Below are positions 11,277 through 22,473 of a stretch of DNA of 64,000 nt, one piece after another; within the stretch, counting starts at the first letter, position 1; each line of letters starts with the position of its first letter. This DNA is from Polytrichum commune. Taxonomy: Eukaryota > Streptophyta > Polytrichopsida > Polytrichales > Polytrichaceae. The stretch is from contig OX485806.1 in assembly GCA_950295325.1 (NCBI GenBank), positions 22,506,001 through 22,570,000 on the forward strand, read 5' to 3'. The notes beneath the pieces are model-generated. The model worked only from the letters and a program-made list of their open reading frames with translations. It ran no database searches and was not told where the DNA came from. The position numbers and the translations under genes are program-made.

Positions 11277-11419
11277 CTTGCCCATGATCATTTTCAGAGC
11301 CCCCGGGCCGGCCCCATTTCCGACGGATGCAGTCAAACCTCCTCGATATTCTATTCCAATTTCCAACTGATGATGATCATGGAGTCTGTAAGTACCTATG
11401 CACATGCAGTCAGGTACGT

Positions 11420-11444
11420 TAACCTAACCTAACCTAACCTAACC
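11420..11444. repeat. (CTAAC)n short tandem repeat
   Basis: Five pentamers of TAACC, resembling the insect-type telomere motif but most likely a simple microsatellite. Similar pentamer runs occur at 18408-18432 (CCTTA) and 52625-52655 (CTAAC/CCTAA). Confidence 0.85.
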
Positions 11445-11911
11445 AGAGACACACATCAGCCTTGACAGAGTTACACACACATCGAACAAAATCACGTCGT
11501 CGTAACTATCTATCTTCCAGTTACAGTTTTACGGTTTTATGGTTCTTTGGTCCTACGGAAAACCCAACAAAGATGCGGATATTCTATTTCAACTGCCGAT
11601 GGCGGTCATGTCTGTGAGCAAGTTCCATGCAACAAATGAATCGGAGGCACGTGAAATCAATGAAAGAGTTACCTGATACCTACACCACATGGATGTGCCA
11701 GTAATAAATCCCGGACTGTGGTCAGAGAGAGAGAGAGAGACAGAGAAAGAATATGAGCATGCCTCTCATTCATCCAACATAAACGCCCCAAATTAGTGTG
11801 CAGCCCCATGGTGACTTTTTCTAGTTGATCTAAGGTTGAGGAGTTTTTAATTGATAAAATAAGAGAGTTTGCATATGTTTAGGAGGAGTAATAGTGGTGA
11901 GTTATTCTTCT

Positions 11912-12232
11912 TGCGAAGAGAAACAAATTCTAAGGAGAATGCAAAACACATTAACAAAAATTTCATGAATATAGAAATTGTTACAAGTTTCGAAGGGGTA
12001 AAGTTAGGGTAGCACGTAGTCAAACCTATAGGTTAACCCATAACCATTCATCTAAATGCTAATGCTTGGCTATGACAATTGTCAAAACTCTTATGAGGGC
12101 AATCAACCACAAGCTACCATCACATAAACCTTAACTGCATTCACCTAAACATTTTAGATCTCATCCATGCCGGCATTACATGACCTTAGTGAGGAGCTAA
12201 ACTAACATGATTGACTATGGATGTCTTGACCT
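11912..12232. repeat. Left copy of a 320-bp inverted duplication
   Basis: The interval containing AAATGCTAATGCTTGGCTA, CTCTTATGAGGG and GGCATTACATGACC matches the reverse complement of 21770-22092 through its whole length with moderate divergence. The copies are about 9.5 kb apart. There is no ORF. The surrounding 11277-11900 shows simple GA repeats and a stray CTCTCATTCATCCAACATA motif, but no gene. Confidence 0.7.
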
Positions 12233-12896
12233 AAACATCGAAATATGCTTGAGAGACCCCAAATTAGTGTACTCGAGGTCATTTGAGGTGAATCAACAAT
12301 ATACCTATAGGGGTCCACGTTTTTTTATGTTGGATGGATGCCATATACACTCATATACGGTAATCCCCTCTCTCTTGTGACTCGTCAATATATTCCAACA
12401 TTTTTACATCACACCGACAAAGTCCACTAAATGGTTTTATTAGTGTGGGTAGAAAATTAGAATGAAAACAGTCAGCATGAGCCACACCAATTTTCTAGTC
12501 AGGGTGGGACTCATGTGGGTTCAAGACCCCAGGTCTTCCCTAAGTCTTCATGAAGATCTCTTTCCAACATGTTGAATATTAGTTATGGGACAAAAGTAGC
12601 ACAAAACCAAATAATCGTCCACATTAATTTCTACTAAAAATTTACTGTGGGTTGAAAATTAATGTGGCCCCACATTAATTCTCATTCCGAGCATTAGGGT
12701 GAGCTCTAGGATGTTATTGTGGACCACAATAGTAGGACTATTTAGTGTAGTTGTAGTTGTGCATATAATTTCTATTCGAGCCAATGATGATGATGATGAT
12801 GATGATGTTTGTAAGTATGCACATGCAATACTTAACCAGACTCGCACATGAAATTTGAGAGGATTACCATTCAAACTCACATTGATGTGCTACTCT

Positions 12897-13105
12897 GGTT
12901 ATCCCAATTAGTGTGTGTTACTATTCAGAGTTACAAAGTGCTATAACTATTTGAAGAGAATGTAACATGCTACCAAGCAAAGTCATTTATATTCTAGAAT
13001 GTTCGAACAACCTATAACACTTTTGTTAGTTAAAACTAAACTCTTGAGTAAAATGTTATTGCATTGTGTAACTTTGTACAGTAGCATGCACTAGTTGGGA
13101 TAAAC
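12897..13105. repeat. Family E MITE-like element
   Basis: Starts GGTTATCCCAATTAGTGTG and ends in the inverse GGATAA after ACTAGTTGG. Inside, TTACTATTCAGAGTTACAAA, GTGCTATAACTATTT and AACACTTTTGTTAGT match the element at 16236-16446 closely. Terminal repeats of about 20 bp are diverged. It is non-coding. The preceding stretch 12233-12896 contains only microsatellite ATG repeats and fragments of the same families. Confidence 0.7.
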
Positions 13106-13276
13106 AATGTAGTTGATGAAAATTGGGGTTATCATTCACTAAATATATATCTTAATCAAACAATCTTACATAACACTAGCAACAAAGTACAAGGTGGGGA
13201 TACCTATTCCATTCAAAATGATGATGATGATGATGATGATGATGATATTATTTGAATAATGCACAATCACATCGAA

Positions 13277-13500
13277 AAAAGGGAATTATTGTATACGAGC
13301 AGACCTCTCGTTCATCCAACATAAAAACTTGACCCTATGAATTTGTATCCGATTCATCTCAAATGTCTTCTTGTAGACTAATTCGGGATCATTACAGCTA
13401 ATTGTGGTGTCAAATCAACTTAAAACAGTAACCTCCAGGCTCCACACTACTTCAGGGTTTTTACGTTGGATGAACAAGAGGTTCTCTCTCTCTCTCTCTC
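13277..13500. repeat. MITE-like element of the 'CTCTCATTCATCC' family
   Basis: The left end (GGGAATTATTGTATACGAGC, CCTCTCGTTCATCCAACATA) is mirrored by the right end (TTACGTTGGATGAACAAGAGG), giving inverted repeats of roughly 40 bp. The middle shares GATTCATCTCAAATG with the copy at 20979-21213. Partial copies lie at 11755-11795 and 12310-12370. It is non-coding. Confidence 0.65.
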
Positions 13501-14234
13501 CACATCAGACTTAAGAGAGCTTGATTACACCAGTTTTACGGAGTATTGTAGTTGTGGATATTCTACTTGAACTGCTGATGACTCTGATCGTCATGTCTGT
13601 GAGTTTAAATGTGCACATGAACACTTACTTACTGGAGGCACATCTCACAACAGAATTGAGAAACTTACAATCACGTGGATGACGTGGGAGCAGTTTTACG
13701 TTGCACTACTGTGGGTGCTTCTGGCAACTCCACAGACAGTTTGTTGCTGTTGAAATATATTGGATCGGGACTTGTCTCATCTGACTGGTTTTTAGCAATA
13801 GTGAGTTGCACAGACCGTCATTTTCAAGTTTCAGAATTGCAGTTCAGCTGCTGCAGCAAAAGTTACTACAGGAAGCCTGGAGAGTTTCCGGTCTCATGAA
13901 ATGATCACATCGAGGGCCCTACCAGTTTGTGTTGGCTATTGAACCTAAAATGGTGGACCTAGGATATTTTGAGCACATTTTCGCAACACATGTTTTGTTT
14001 TGTATCATTCTTACTAACTGCAAAGACCGCCTTGCCATATGGGTACTACTCAAATATAGATCTGTAAATGAATTTTTTTTAAAGTGACCATATAAGGCCC
14101 ACACACGTAAATCCGCGCTTTTTGAAAGAGGTATGCATTGTCATTGCCTGCACACAATTAAATTAAGCATCTGAATTTTTCTCACGTCAGTCTTGCAAAA
14201 GCCACCATGAGGACACTGATCTCTTCACTTTAAC

Positions 14235-14560
14235 TTAAATTCAAGTCTAAACATGTAACCAGTTGGACTTGGGAACAGTAGGGTTTTGACCGAGTATGAT
14301 ATTTTTGTTATTGAAGCTCATGCACTTTGATGCACTCTAATACAGTACGGACCATCATGTGATCAATACCAGTTTTTGTTTCAGTTTTTCTTTATTACTT
14401 TGAAGTGTATTCCATAGATTCTTCTAAAAGGACTGATACTTTTTTCCGGAAGTCGTGAACTATAACCAGTTCTTTCTCTAACTCAACTGGTTCATCTGCA
14501 AGTAATCAGTCAGTTCTCCCTGTTCATCGATCGATACAAATCCAACATTAGATATAATCA
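14235..14560. repeat. Degraded inverted pair of the AACCGGTT module
   Basis: 14235-14300 (AACATGTAACCAGTTGGACT) resembles the distal end of the 11036-11276 module on the plus strand. 14400-14560 (GTGAACTATAACCAGTTC, CTAACTCAACTGGTTCATC, GTTCTCCCTGTTCATCG) is the proximal part on the minus strand. The CCGGTT sites are mutated to CAGTT. No gene was seen from 13500 to 15100; a 74-codon open frame at 13675-13899 has no recognisable content. Confidence 0.5.
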
Positions 14561-15107
14561 GGCCGAAGAAAGAATGGGCTTTGTATGAGAATTACGTCTT
14601 TGACCATGTACCTAGCCTACTTAGAATTACACGAGCAGAAGGAGAAAGAGTAAGAATGAGCAGTGGAGTAAGTGATGAGTGGCAGCATCGATGATCGCGT
14701 TCGCTCTTTATAAGCACCTTCTTAAACAAAATTTCCCAATTACCAAGAGTTATCATCTTCAATTATGCCGTGGTAATCAGAACACAGTGCTCATGCTGAT
14801 GATCATGCCAATGATTTGGTGTCATGACAATCTAGGTTGACACACACTCCCCTGTTTTCTGTAAAGAATTCTGCCTTAGCTGTGGCCCAACGAAAAGTCT
14901 TGGATATTCTAAGATAATTCACGGTGCAGTAAGTGCATACACAAGTAATGTTCAGCGGGCCAGCCTGAGACCCGGGGCGGCTTATAAATTGATGCTTCGG
15001 TTACAAGATCCGCTTCCCCAAAATCATCACAGCCGGCAGGTTATGATTGAATCTATCCAGCTGTGGTTTATTTTTGGGGTCAAATATCACGATTAAGGTA
15101 GATAATG

Positions 15108-15434
15108 CTACACTAAATAGGTAGATTAGTGTTGGAAACACTAATAGTCGACGAAAACGCTAGATGTAAATTGTCTCTATAGTGTTAGAACACTAAATGT
15201 CAACTCTAACACTATTTGTACCAAGTAGTAACTTTAAATATTTACATGAGCGCATTTAGTGTTAGATGACATTTTGTAAATCTTGGAATGAAGAATTGAA
15301 GGAAGAAGAATATGAGAACCTCGTAAAAGGTATAATTTGTTCAAACCCTATTCAAACACTAATTGTAATATCAGTCGAAAATTAGTGTTTTAGGTAACTA
15401 TTGCATCTAACACTAATCTACCTATTTAGTGTAG
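15108..15434. repeat. Non-autonomous TIR element, perfect 26-bp ends, TA flanks
   Basis: 15108-15133 and 15409-15434 are exact inverted repeats (inner end CACTAAATAGGTAGATTAGT). If the termini are taken as CACTAAAT..ATTTAGTG, both sides carry TA, the target duplication expected of Tc1/mariner-type MITEs. The internal 270 bp holds several more ACACTAA/TTAGTGT words and no ORF. The perfect ends suggest a fairly recent insertion. A related element lies at 28876-29195. Confidence 0.85.
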
Positions 15435-16235
15435 TACTGTTACTTGAAGCAATTACCCTAGATAGTTATTCTCATATTGTCAATAATTATCATTAGTAAT
15501 TGACAAGGACTCTAATGCACCCAACTTTGTCTTATTTGAATTTTGTGCCTAGTTGGGGAAGTTATTGGTGACGTTTGACTTGGTTCTTGCATAGCCCGCG
15601 GGCGAAGTGAGTCTCCATTTAGGCTGTCCTAAATCGAGGTTGGAGTTTCTGTCTACTTATTTATCGATTTGTCTATCTTAATGCCATATGCGAAAGTAGA
15701 TGTCCCAAAATCAACACCAGAGCTTGAATATATTTATGTTGTGGACATTCTCATGATCAAGATGTACTCGTTGTGCAAGATTTTAGGGTGTTGGTTGTGG
15801 GTGGGTGTTGGTTTTAGCACCATCTACCTTAACGATAGATTGCCAACCATAATCTATTGAAGAACCAATTGATTACTTCACACACAGTAATAAGTTGGGT
15901 ACCCACTTACTGGTATTTTACTCTTAAGTGGCCACAAGGCTCCAATGTACAACCAATATACACAATTTATACAAGCCCTCAATAGGGTTTTAGCACAAGT
16001 TTCTTTTTTGAATCTAATAAAGAATGCAATCTATTACCTTACGTCAACGAGAGGGTTAAAATATATGTGTCATTGATGTGACATTGATGATCAAAATGCT
16101 AATTGTGTATTCATGACCAAGGGCACCAACATCTTGGATTCGAACCCATATCTCCGACAACATCAAGGTCTTCAACACTTCAAAAATGCATTAAGTATAG
16201 ATAGGATCAATTTTTTTAATGAAGCTAGCTGCATT

Positions 16236-16446
16236 GATTATCCCAATTAGTGTGTGTTACTATTTGGAGTTACGCAATGCTATAACTATTTAATGTGAAC
16301 GCAATATTTTACCGAGCAAAATCATCTATGTTTTGTAATGTCCAAACAACCCATTGAACTTTTGTTAGTCAAAAATTGAACTCTTGAGTAAGTTGTTATT
16401 GCACATTATAACTTCAAATACTATCACCCACCAATTGAGATAACCA
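16236..16446. repeat. Family E MITE-like element
   Basis: The ends GATTATCCCAATTAGTGTG and CCAATTGAGATAACC form an imperfect inverted repeat. The internal TTACTATTTGGAGTTACGCA, GCTATAACTATTTAATG and TTTTGTTAGTC are the family signature. From 15435 to 16235 I see no gene, only an unremarkable AT-rich stretch with a 63-codon open frame of no recognisable content. Confidence 0.75.
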
Positions 16447-18430
16447 ATGTAATAATGGAAATTGTATAGCTCAAATGCACAAACGTTTTTGTGCATAGAG
16501 ACCCATGTTGGGCCTTTCACACACTTGGGGAACAAGCATGTTCATTACGTCCTAATTTTGGAAGGAGCAAAAACATGACACCTACAACGTTGCAAATACT
16601 TTTAGAGTGAAAAGTTGATATTGGAAAATAAAAATAAAAATGAAATCGTTCCGATCAAGAAGTAAAGTTCTTGGCCACTCACTACTCCTACGCTTTTGAG
16701 TTCCCAAGCTTACACGGAACTTCGGAAGACCTAATTTGCAAACCCTAATGACCCATGCCGGTACCGGAGGGTCCTTCGACTTAGTCTTATGCACAGTCGC
16801 CCTACATATACTAGGTCCACAGGCAATCTAGGATGAAAGCAAAAAAAAACCTTCCTACTCCCAAGCTCAGATATCGAATTAAAATAGGCTTGAAAAAACC
16901 AAGAAAAATATCATTAAATTAACTCTAAGCGGTGGACTCAATCCGCCCCGACTTGCCAAGTTCTTCCCCCTTTGTTTTTTGCAATTGTTTTGAAGAGAAC
17001 ATTGTACTAAATTGTTCAACTAGAAGCATCAAATAGTTGGTGTTGTGGAAAACTTAAGAGTTTAGGTGGGCCACAACTAACACTTCTTTGGTGGAAAGGC
17101 AGGCTTTGGGGCGGGGATGAAGTAGGAATCTAGATCACTTGCGAACGTACATAAGATACTACGTATGTGGGGCCTTAGTATGTGCTCACTCTCCTCCTTA
17201 GTTGGACACCTATATTTAAGTGGTGCCATACGGCAAGGCTTGTTAGTTAGGAATGGACACAAAAAAGACACGTGTTACGATGAGATTGACCTGCTATGTG
17301 TTCAAAACACAAACACTGTACTGGGTTTAATAATAAACATATGGAGTGGGAGTGACGATGTGATCATTTAAAGAGAAAGAGAATCTTCACTATGACCTTT
17401 CCACCAAAGAAGTGTTGTAGTCCACCAAAACTCTACTTAGTCACTTCACTTTGAATCTATAACTTGAAATGACAATCCAATGTGACCCATAATTGCTAAT
17501 TGGATGAGACAATTTGTATCAACGGCCAACATCAAGTGTGGGTTCGGAAGTGTCCATAGCAGGGCGGCGTAAGGTACGTTGGCCTTATGCGGCGGCTGGC
17601 ATTTCTTAATCATGCACTTTATATGTGACAATGCTTGTAGTTTAAATTGTGTGTCACTATAGTGTCCATCCTCGAAAGGGGAGAGTAGTATTTGTCCCAA
17701 TGTCCCCTTGTCCAGTGGGCATCGGGTCATTGGCATTACGAACGGACACTTTATTCACACCGGCCCCTTGCTTGAAAGGGGTTGGAGTTTCTATCTATCT
17801 ATCTTTAAATTGGATACCAAAAATACATTCGATTGAACTTTGTTGTTCGATGTATTAACCATTCTACGTTCAACTGGTAACACATTTGGGAGGGTTGATG
17901 TGGTCACTTTGAAGAGAAAGAGTATCTCCACTTTGACCTCCTATAGTTTTTTTTAATCTCACCTTCAAATTTAGAAACAAGTTACAACGACCCTCATCAA
18001 GGTTCACAATTGCTAACCATATGAGAAAATTCGTGATTTGATCCACATAGGTCCACATACCATATGGTGACCGGGTTGTGGGCATCTCCAACTCCACTTA
18101 CAATTTTGGTTACTGCATCGAGTCAAGAATTTTCTCATCCGGTTAGCAATTGTGAATCTTGAAGATGGTTATTTGAAGTTGAGATGCAATAGCTAGGTAT
18201 GAGAGGTGAATGTGAAAATTCTATTTCTCTTCACATAAATCATCCCAAATGTGCTATCTATCAAACTTAGAGCAATTATCATATTTTGAGAACATAATCC
18301 AAAGTCATTGTAACACGTGCCCTTCTGTGTCCATTCTAAGCACAAGTTGTGCTATACATCACTCAAATATAGGTATCCCTTTTAAAAAAGTGGCCACTTG
18401 AGGCCCACACACCTTACCTTACCTTACCTT
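16447..18430. other. Gene-free stretch
   Basis: No conserved ORF. It contains internally similar sentences (17060-17420, 17640-17760 and 17880-18130 share AAAGAGAAAGAG.ATCT.CACT..GACCT and CCTATATTTAAGTGG-type words), suggesting overlapping diverged repeat copies. A CCTTA pentamer run sits at 18408-18432. Open frames of 64-96 codons here lack any recognisable domain. Confidence 0.5.
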
Positions 18431-18912
18431 AGGGCCACCCTACACCAACGGTTGAGGGCCCGTGACCCGCGATATACAAATGACATGATTGGCCAACAAG
18501 TTAGAGACGGTCCAAGTTCACTCTACACTAGACTTTGAAGGCACAAGGGACCAAAGAAATTCAAATGCATTAAAACATCGACATGTTGTCCTTTATGGAT
18601 ACATGTTTCATGGTCTTCTGGATATTGCGTTAGGCCCATAAAAAAAGGAGTGTGACTAACACAACACTAGAGACCATGGTAATCAACTGAATTGTCATAG
18701 ACTCCTAGAAATATTGTATTGCCTTGGTGGAGACCTTAACCCAAACATATGTCGAGGTCCCTCAACATGGTCCATTTTCCCTTTACACTAAGAATGAGAC
18801 CCGCCCATCAAGTGCAAAATTGAATGTTTATTTCCTATTGCTTTTAGATGATTCTCAAGAACCCTTGGTCTTTAGAGATTCATGGCTCTTGCTCCGTGTA
18901 TAAAGTGGCCCT
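18431..18912 (-). repeat. TIR element, family C copy 1
   Basis: Begins AGGGCCACCCTACACCAACG with GAGGGCCCGTGACC and ends TCATGGCTCTTGCTCCGTGT..AAGTGGCCCT, so the two ends are inverted repeats (GGGCCAC...GTGGCCC). The interior has GTCCAAGTTCACTCTACACT and TGTTTCATGGTCTTCTGGA, shared with copies at 25524-25999, 47109-47520 and 51949-52454. There is no ORF, so it is non-autonomous. Confidence 0.7.
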
Positions 18913-19126
18913 AACCTAGTAGAAAATTGTCATATTGACTAGGTTCCACTAAACCGGGACGGACATGTATAGGACCATAGGTCGTCTAAATGGCCTAAGG
19001 ATAGATGGAAGCCCCTTGTGGTGGGCCCTAAATGGTTCCTTCCTTCATGTTGCCTAACTAAACTAATGCTCTTTCTCTTTACGAACCAAGGTATAATGTG
19101 AAGTCCCAAATAACTGAGGTTATGTC

Positions 19127-19350
19127 TACACTAAATATGATATTTAGTGTGACTCGCTATTTGGAATTACACAATGTTATAACTGTGTATTGTGCATCTC
19201 ATTTTTTAACCAATTATGGTCGAATTGGTTGTTTGCACACTATAGAACATTAACATCTTTACTTGGTAAAAAAAGGTACATTAATAATAAAAAGATATAG
19301 GAACATGCAACTCCGAACAATAAGTCACACTAAATATCGTATTTTGTGTA
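19127..19350. repeat. Family E MITE-like element with TA flanks
   Basis: TA/CACTAAATATGATATTTAGTG at the left is mirrored by CACTAAATATCGTATTTTGTG/TA at the right. Next to the ends are the family words TATTTGGAATTACACAATG and CATGCAACTCCGAACAATA. TA on both sides fits a Tc1/mariner-type MITE. From 19351 to 20978 I see no gene, only a C15 tract at 20289-20303. Confidence 0.8.
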
Positions 19351-20978
19351 GTGAGCTTGTAGAATACTAAGTTCATATAACCAAGGTAACTTTTCCACAA
19401 AGTAAGTTTGTCCGTATGTCAAAAAGAAATATAAGTAATACTATTGTTTTGTGACGTAGATGATCAACATACTAACTATGTCAATGCATGTAAGGACATA
19501 GATTTTGTTTATTTGGACATAAATTCCAAGCCCATTTAAGAAGTGTACTTGGAGAATGAATTGATCTAGATACGATCATTTTTAGCTCAATCGGTTCAAA
19601 ATGGAAGTGTGCCATGGTTCCAAAACACATATTTGTGGAATAAAATAACATGAATGAGGCCTCGTGGAGACTCACGGTTTAGAATCATCACCTTGTAGTA
19701 AGTAAGTATGCATTTGAAAACACTTTAAACATGCAAGGTTTTCTTTTTGGGTTATGTGAACCTTGTGGCATGACACTAGTGTTTCATAATACACCGGTCA
19801 TACCATGAAACTTGTGTCGACTTCAAAAATGATCAGTTGAACGCGATCATAGCGGTGTTGAGATTATCTTGACGTCATGTACACACTCTGATGTCCAAAG
19901 TCATTTTTTTATTTTTGATAACTTATAACCACAAAACCAATCATTGAGGAGGTTCTGATTTATTTGGGACACTAGTGTCCCTCCATAAAGTTCATGTTAT
20001 GAACTACATTAAATAATCCTATTAGTATGGGGCACAATCGTTCCCAATAACACACATTAATTCTCGAAATGAAAATCAAAAGGGACCACATTGATCTTCA
20101 ACCCGTGCCAAACCTTGGGTTTTAAACCAATGTGGGCCATGATACTTGCTTCTATAGGAAATTGATGTTAGTGACTATTATTTTCATAAGCCACCTCTTC
20201 TTCCGGAGCTTGAACCATGTTGCCACAAAACTTTGTCCTTATGGTCAAAAGTCTCCACGAAGAGTTATGAGAAGACCGATTTCTTGGACCCCCCCCCCCC
20301 CCCACCTTGGACCTACATTACTTCCACCATGACTAGACAAAGAGAGCAACCCACGTTTATCATTTCCACATTAATATCGACACCCACACCAATAAGGCTA
20401 TTAAGTGTGGTATGTATCAATGTCTTATTATAAGACACGTAAACAAAAGAATGAAATAGAGTATACAATTGAATCTTAGTATTATAATAAAGAGGGATAC
20501 CTTTATAAGCTAGGACTTTAGGTATGCATATACTATTCGGTTACTCTTCATAATCAGACACCTATATTTGATTAAAGTGTGGTTCATCGAGGATCAAAGA
20601 ACAAGCACCGTCATTAAAAACACACGTGTCAGAGAGATTGGGCTATGTTTTCAAATTCTATCAACTACGTCACACTCAATAGTGTACGCAATGGCGAGGA
20701 GATCTTATGTGTTCAGTAAATAATCAATGAACATGCACTTATGATAACCATAACTAAATCACATGTGTTATGATTTTCGATCTAGACAGTGTTGATGGTT
20801 CATTGTAAATTTGCTATGCAACGATTTTGTCTAAATATAATCCGTAAAAGTTAGAGAACATGAAACATGTATTGGCTAACATTGACATATCTTAGACGAC
20901 TATCGCAAGCGGTTGAGTAAGTGTGCCGTGCTTGCGTTGATTTACCTCATGTCGTAAAGAGAAGAGCATGAGTTGGGG

Positions 20979-21213
20979 AGAGAGGGAAATATTGCATATG
21001 AGCGTACCTCTCATCCATCCAATATAAAAACTTGCCCCCTATAGGTTTTTGCCGATCCATCTCAAATGACTTGCAACACATTAACTTGAGGTTTTTAAAG
21101 CTAATTGAAAAATCAACTAAAAAAATTTACCTTCAGGATGCATACTAATCCATGGCTTTTACATTGGATGAATGAGAGGTACGCTCGTGTACGATAATTC
21201 CCTCACTCTCCAT
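20979..21213. repeat. MITE-like element of the 'CTCTCATTCATCC' family
   Basis: 20979-21036 (AGAGAGGGAAATATTGCATA, GAGCGTACCTCTCATCCATC) is mirrored by 21157-21213 (TTACATTGGATGAATGAGAG, CGCTCGTGTACGATAATTCC). These long imperfect inverted repeats of about 50 bp surround a 120-bp unique middle. It is non-coding and matches 13277-13500. Confidence 0.75.
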
Positions 21214-21769
21214 CCTACCTTACACCAGAATCGCATATTCATGTGAAAGCAATGTTTGGGATCGTGAGCTAAAGACATATTCAAAATTTGGACTCCTCTC
21301 ATTGAATTCGCGATTTTCTATACAAAACACGAAGGTCATTATGAGTGGCTTCAAATTTGTGCAACATTTTTCAGAAATGGAATAGAGAAAGTGATGAGGA
21401 ATGCAAGTTGTTTCATAATTTTATTCCCTTTAGATAAATTGTCTAAATAGGCAAGTAAGTCAAACCCCCTACTTGTAAAATAGAGTCTCCTTCATTCGAG
21501 CACCAAAATATCATGCTATGCATACAAAGCACACCAAATAATTAACTCAATGGCACCCAAAAATGATCACAAGTGGTGTGAAACATGACCTCTATGGCCA
21601 ATCGCCACATCCTTTTTCAGGCTACCACTTTGACAATTAGTAGAATGATACTTGTCCACAAGGTCCACACAAGAATCATTCTACTCCTAGTCTAGCGCAC
21701 CATTAGTGGCCATTCACCATTTTTAGTTTCCCTACCTTATACGATAATACCCTCTCCAACATTAAAGTT

Positions 21770-22092
21770 GAGGCATCCATAATCGACAAGATCCATTTAA
21801 CTGCTCACCAGGGTCATGTAATGCCGACATGGGTGAGATTTACGTTTTTTACGCGAACAGAGTGAAAGTTTATGTGTTGGCAGCCTGTGATCGATTACCC
21901 TCATAAGAGTTTCAACAACTGTCGTAGCCAAGCATTAGCATTTAGACGAGCGGTTATGGATTTAACTTATGGATTTGACTTTGTGTTACCTTAACTTGAC
22001 CACTTTGAAACTTGTAACAATTTCCATGTCCATTCATTCATTATTATTATTAGCATTCTCCTCCTTAGAAGTTGTTTCTCTTTGCAAGATGT
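21770..22092. repeat. Right copy of the 320-bp inverted duplication
   Basis: Reverse-complement match to 11912-12232: GGTCATGTAATGCCGACATG, CCCTCATAAGAGTTTC and TAGCCAAGCATTAGCATTTA all appear in inverted order. The 64-codon open frame across it is non-coding. The stretch 21214-21769 holds no gene that I can support. Confidence 0.7.
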
Positions 22093-22473
22093 TGAATACA
22101 GTTGATTACCAATTGTTGAATACATGTATTCAATTTAACCAACCAGGCAAGGCCCGGGAATAGGTTCCTTGCCAGGTATTAAAAGTTTGACACCTGGCAC
22201 CTGCCACGTGGCCAAGTTAAGAAAAGTATTAGCGTATGTGGCAATTTCTTATTGGCCCTGTCAAGTTGTTCACTGGACTTCAAAATCCAAGCAAAGGAAC
22301 CCCCATGGGCAATCAACTGATAAAGTCCAAGGTAGGGTCGCATTGCAGTGACAATTATTCCTGAGTCATCTATCTATCTATATAAGTCAAATAAGTCTCG
22401 AATGAAACAATGAAAATGGTGGTAATTTCGACTCGGACGGTCAATGCAATCCATGGAATATAGTTGGTACACC

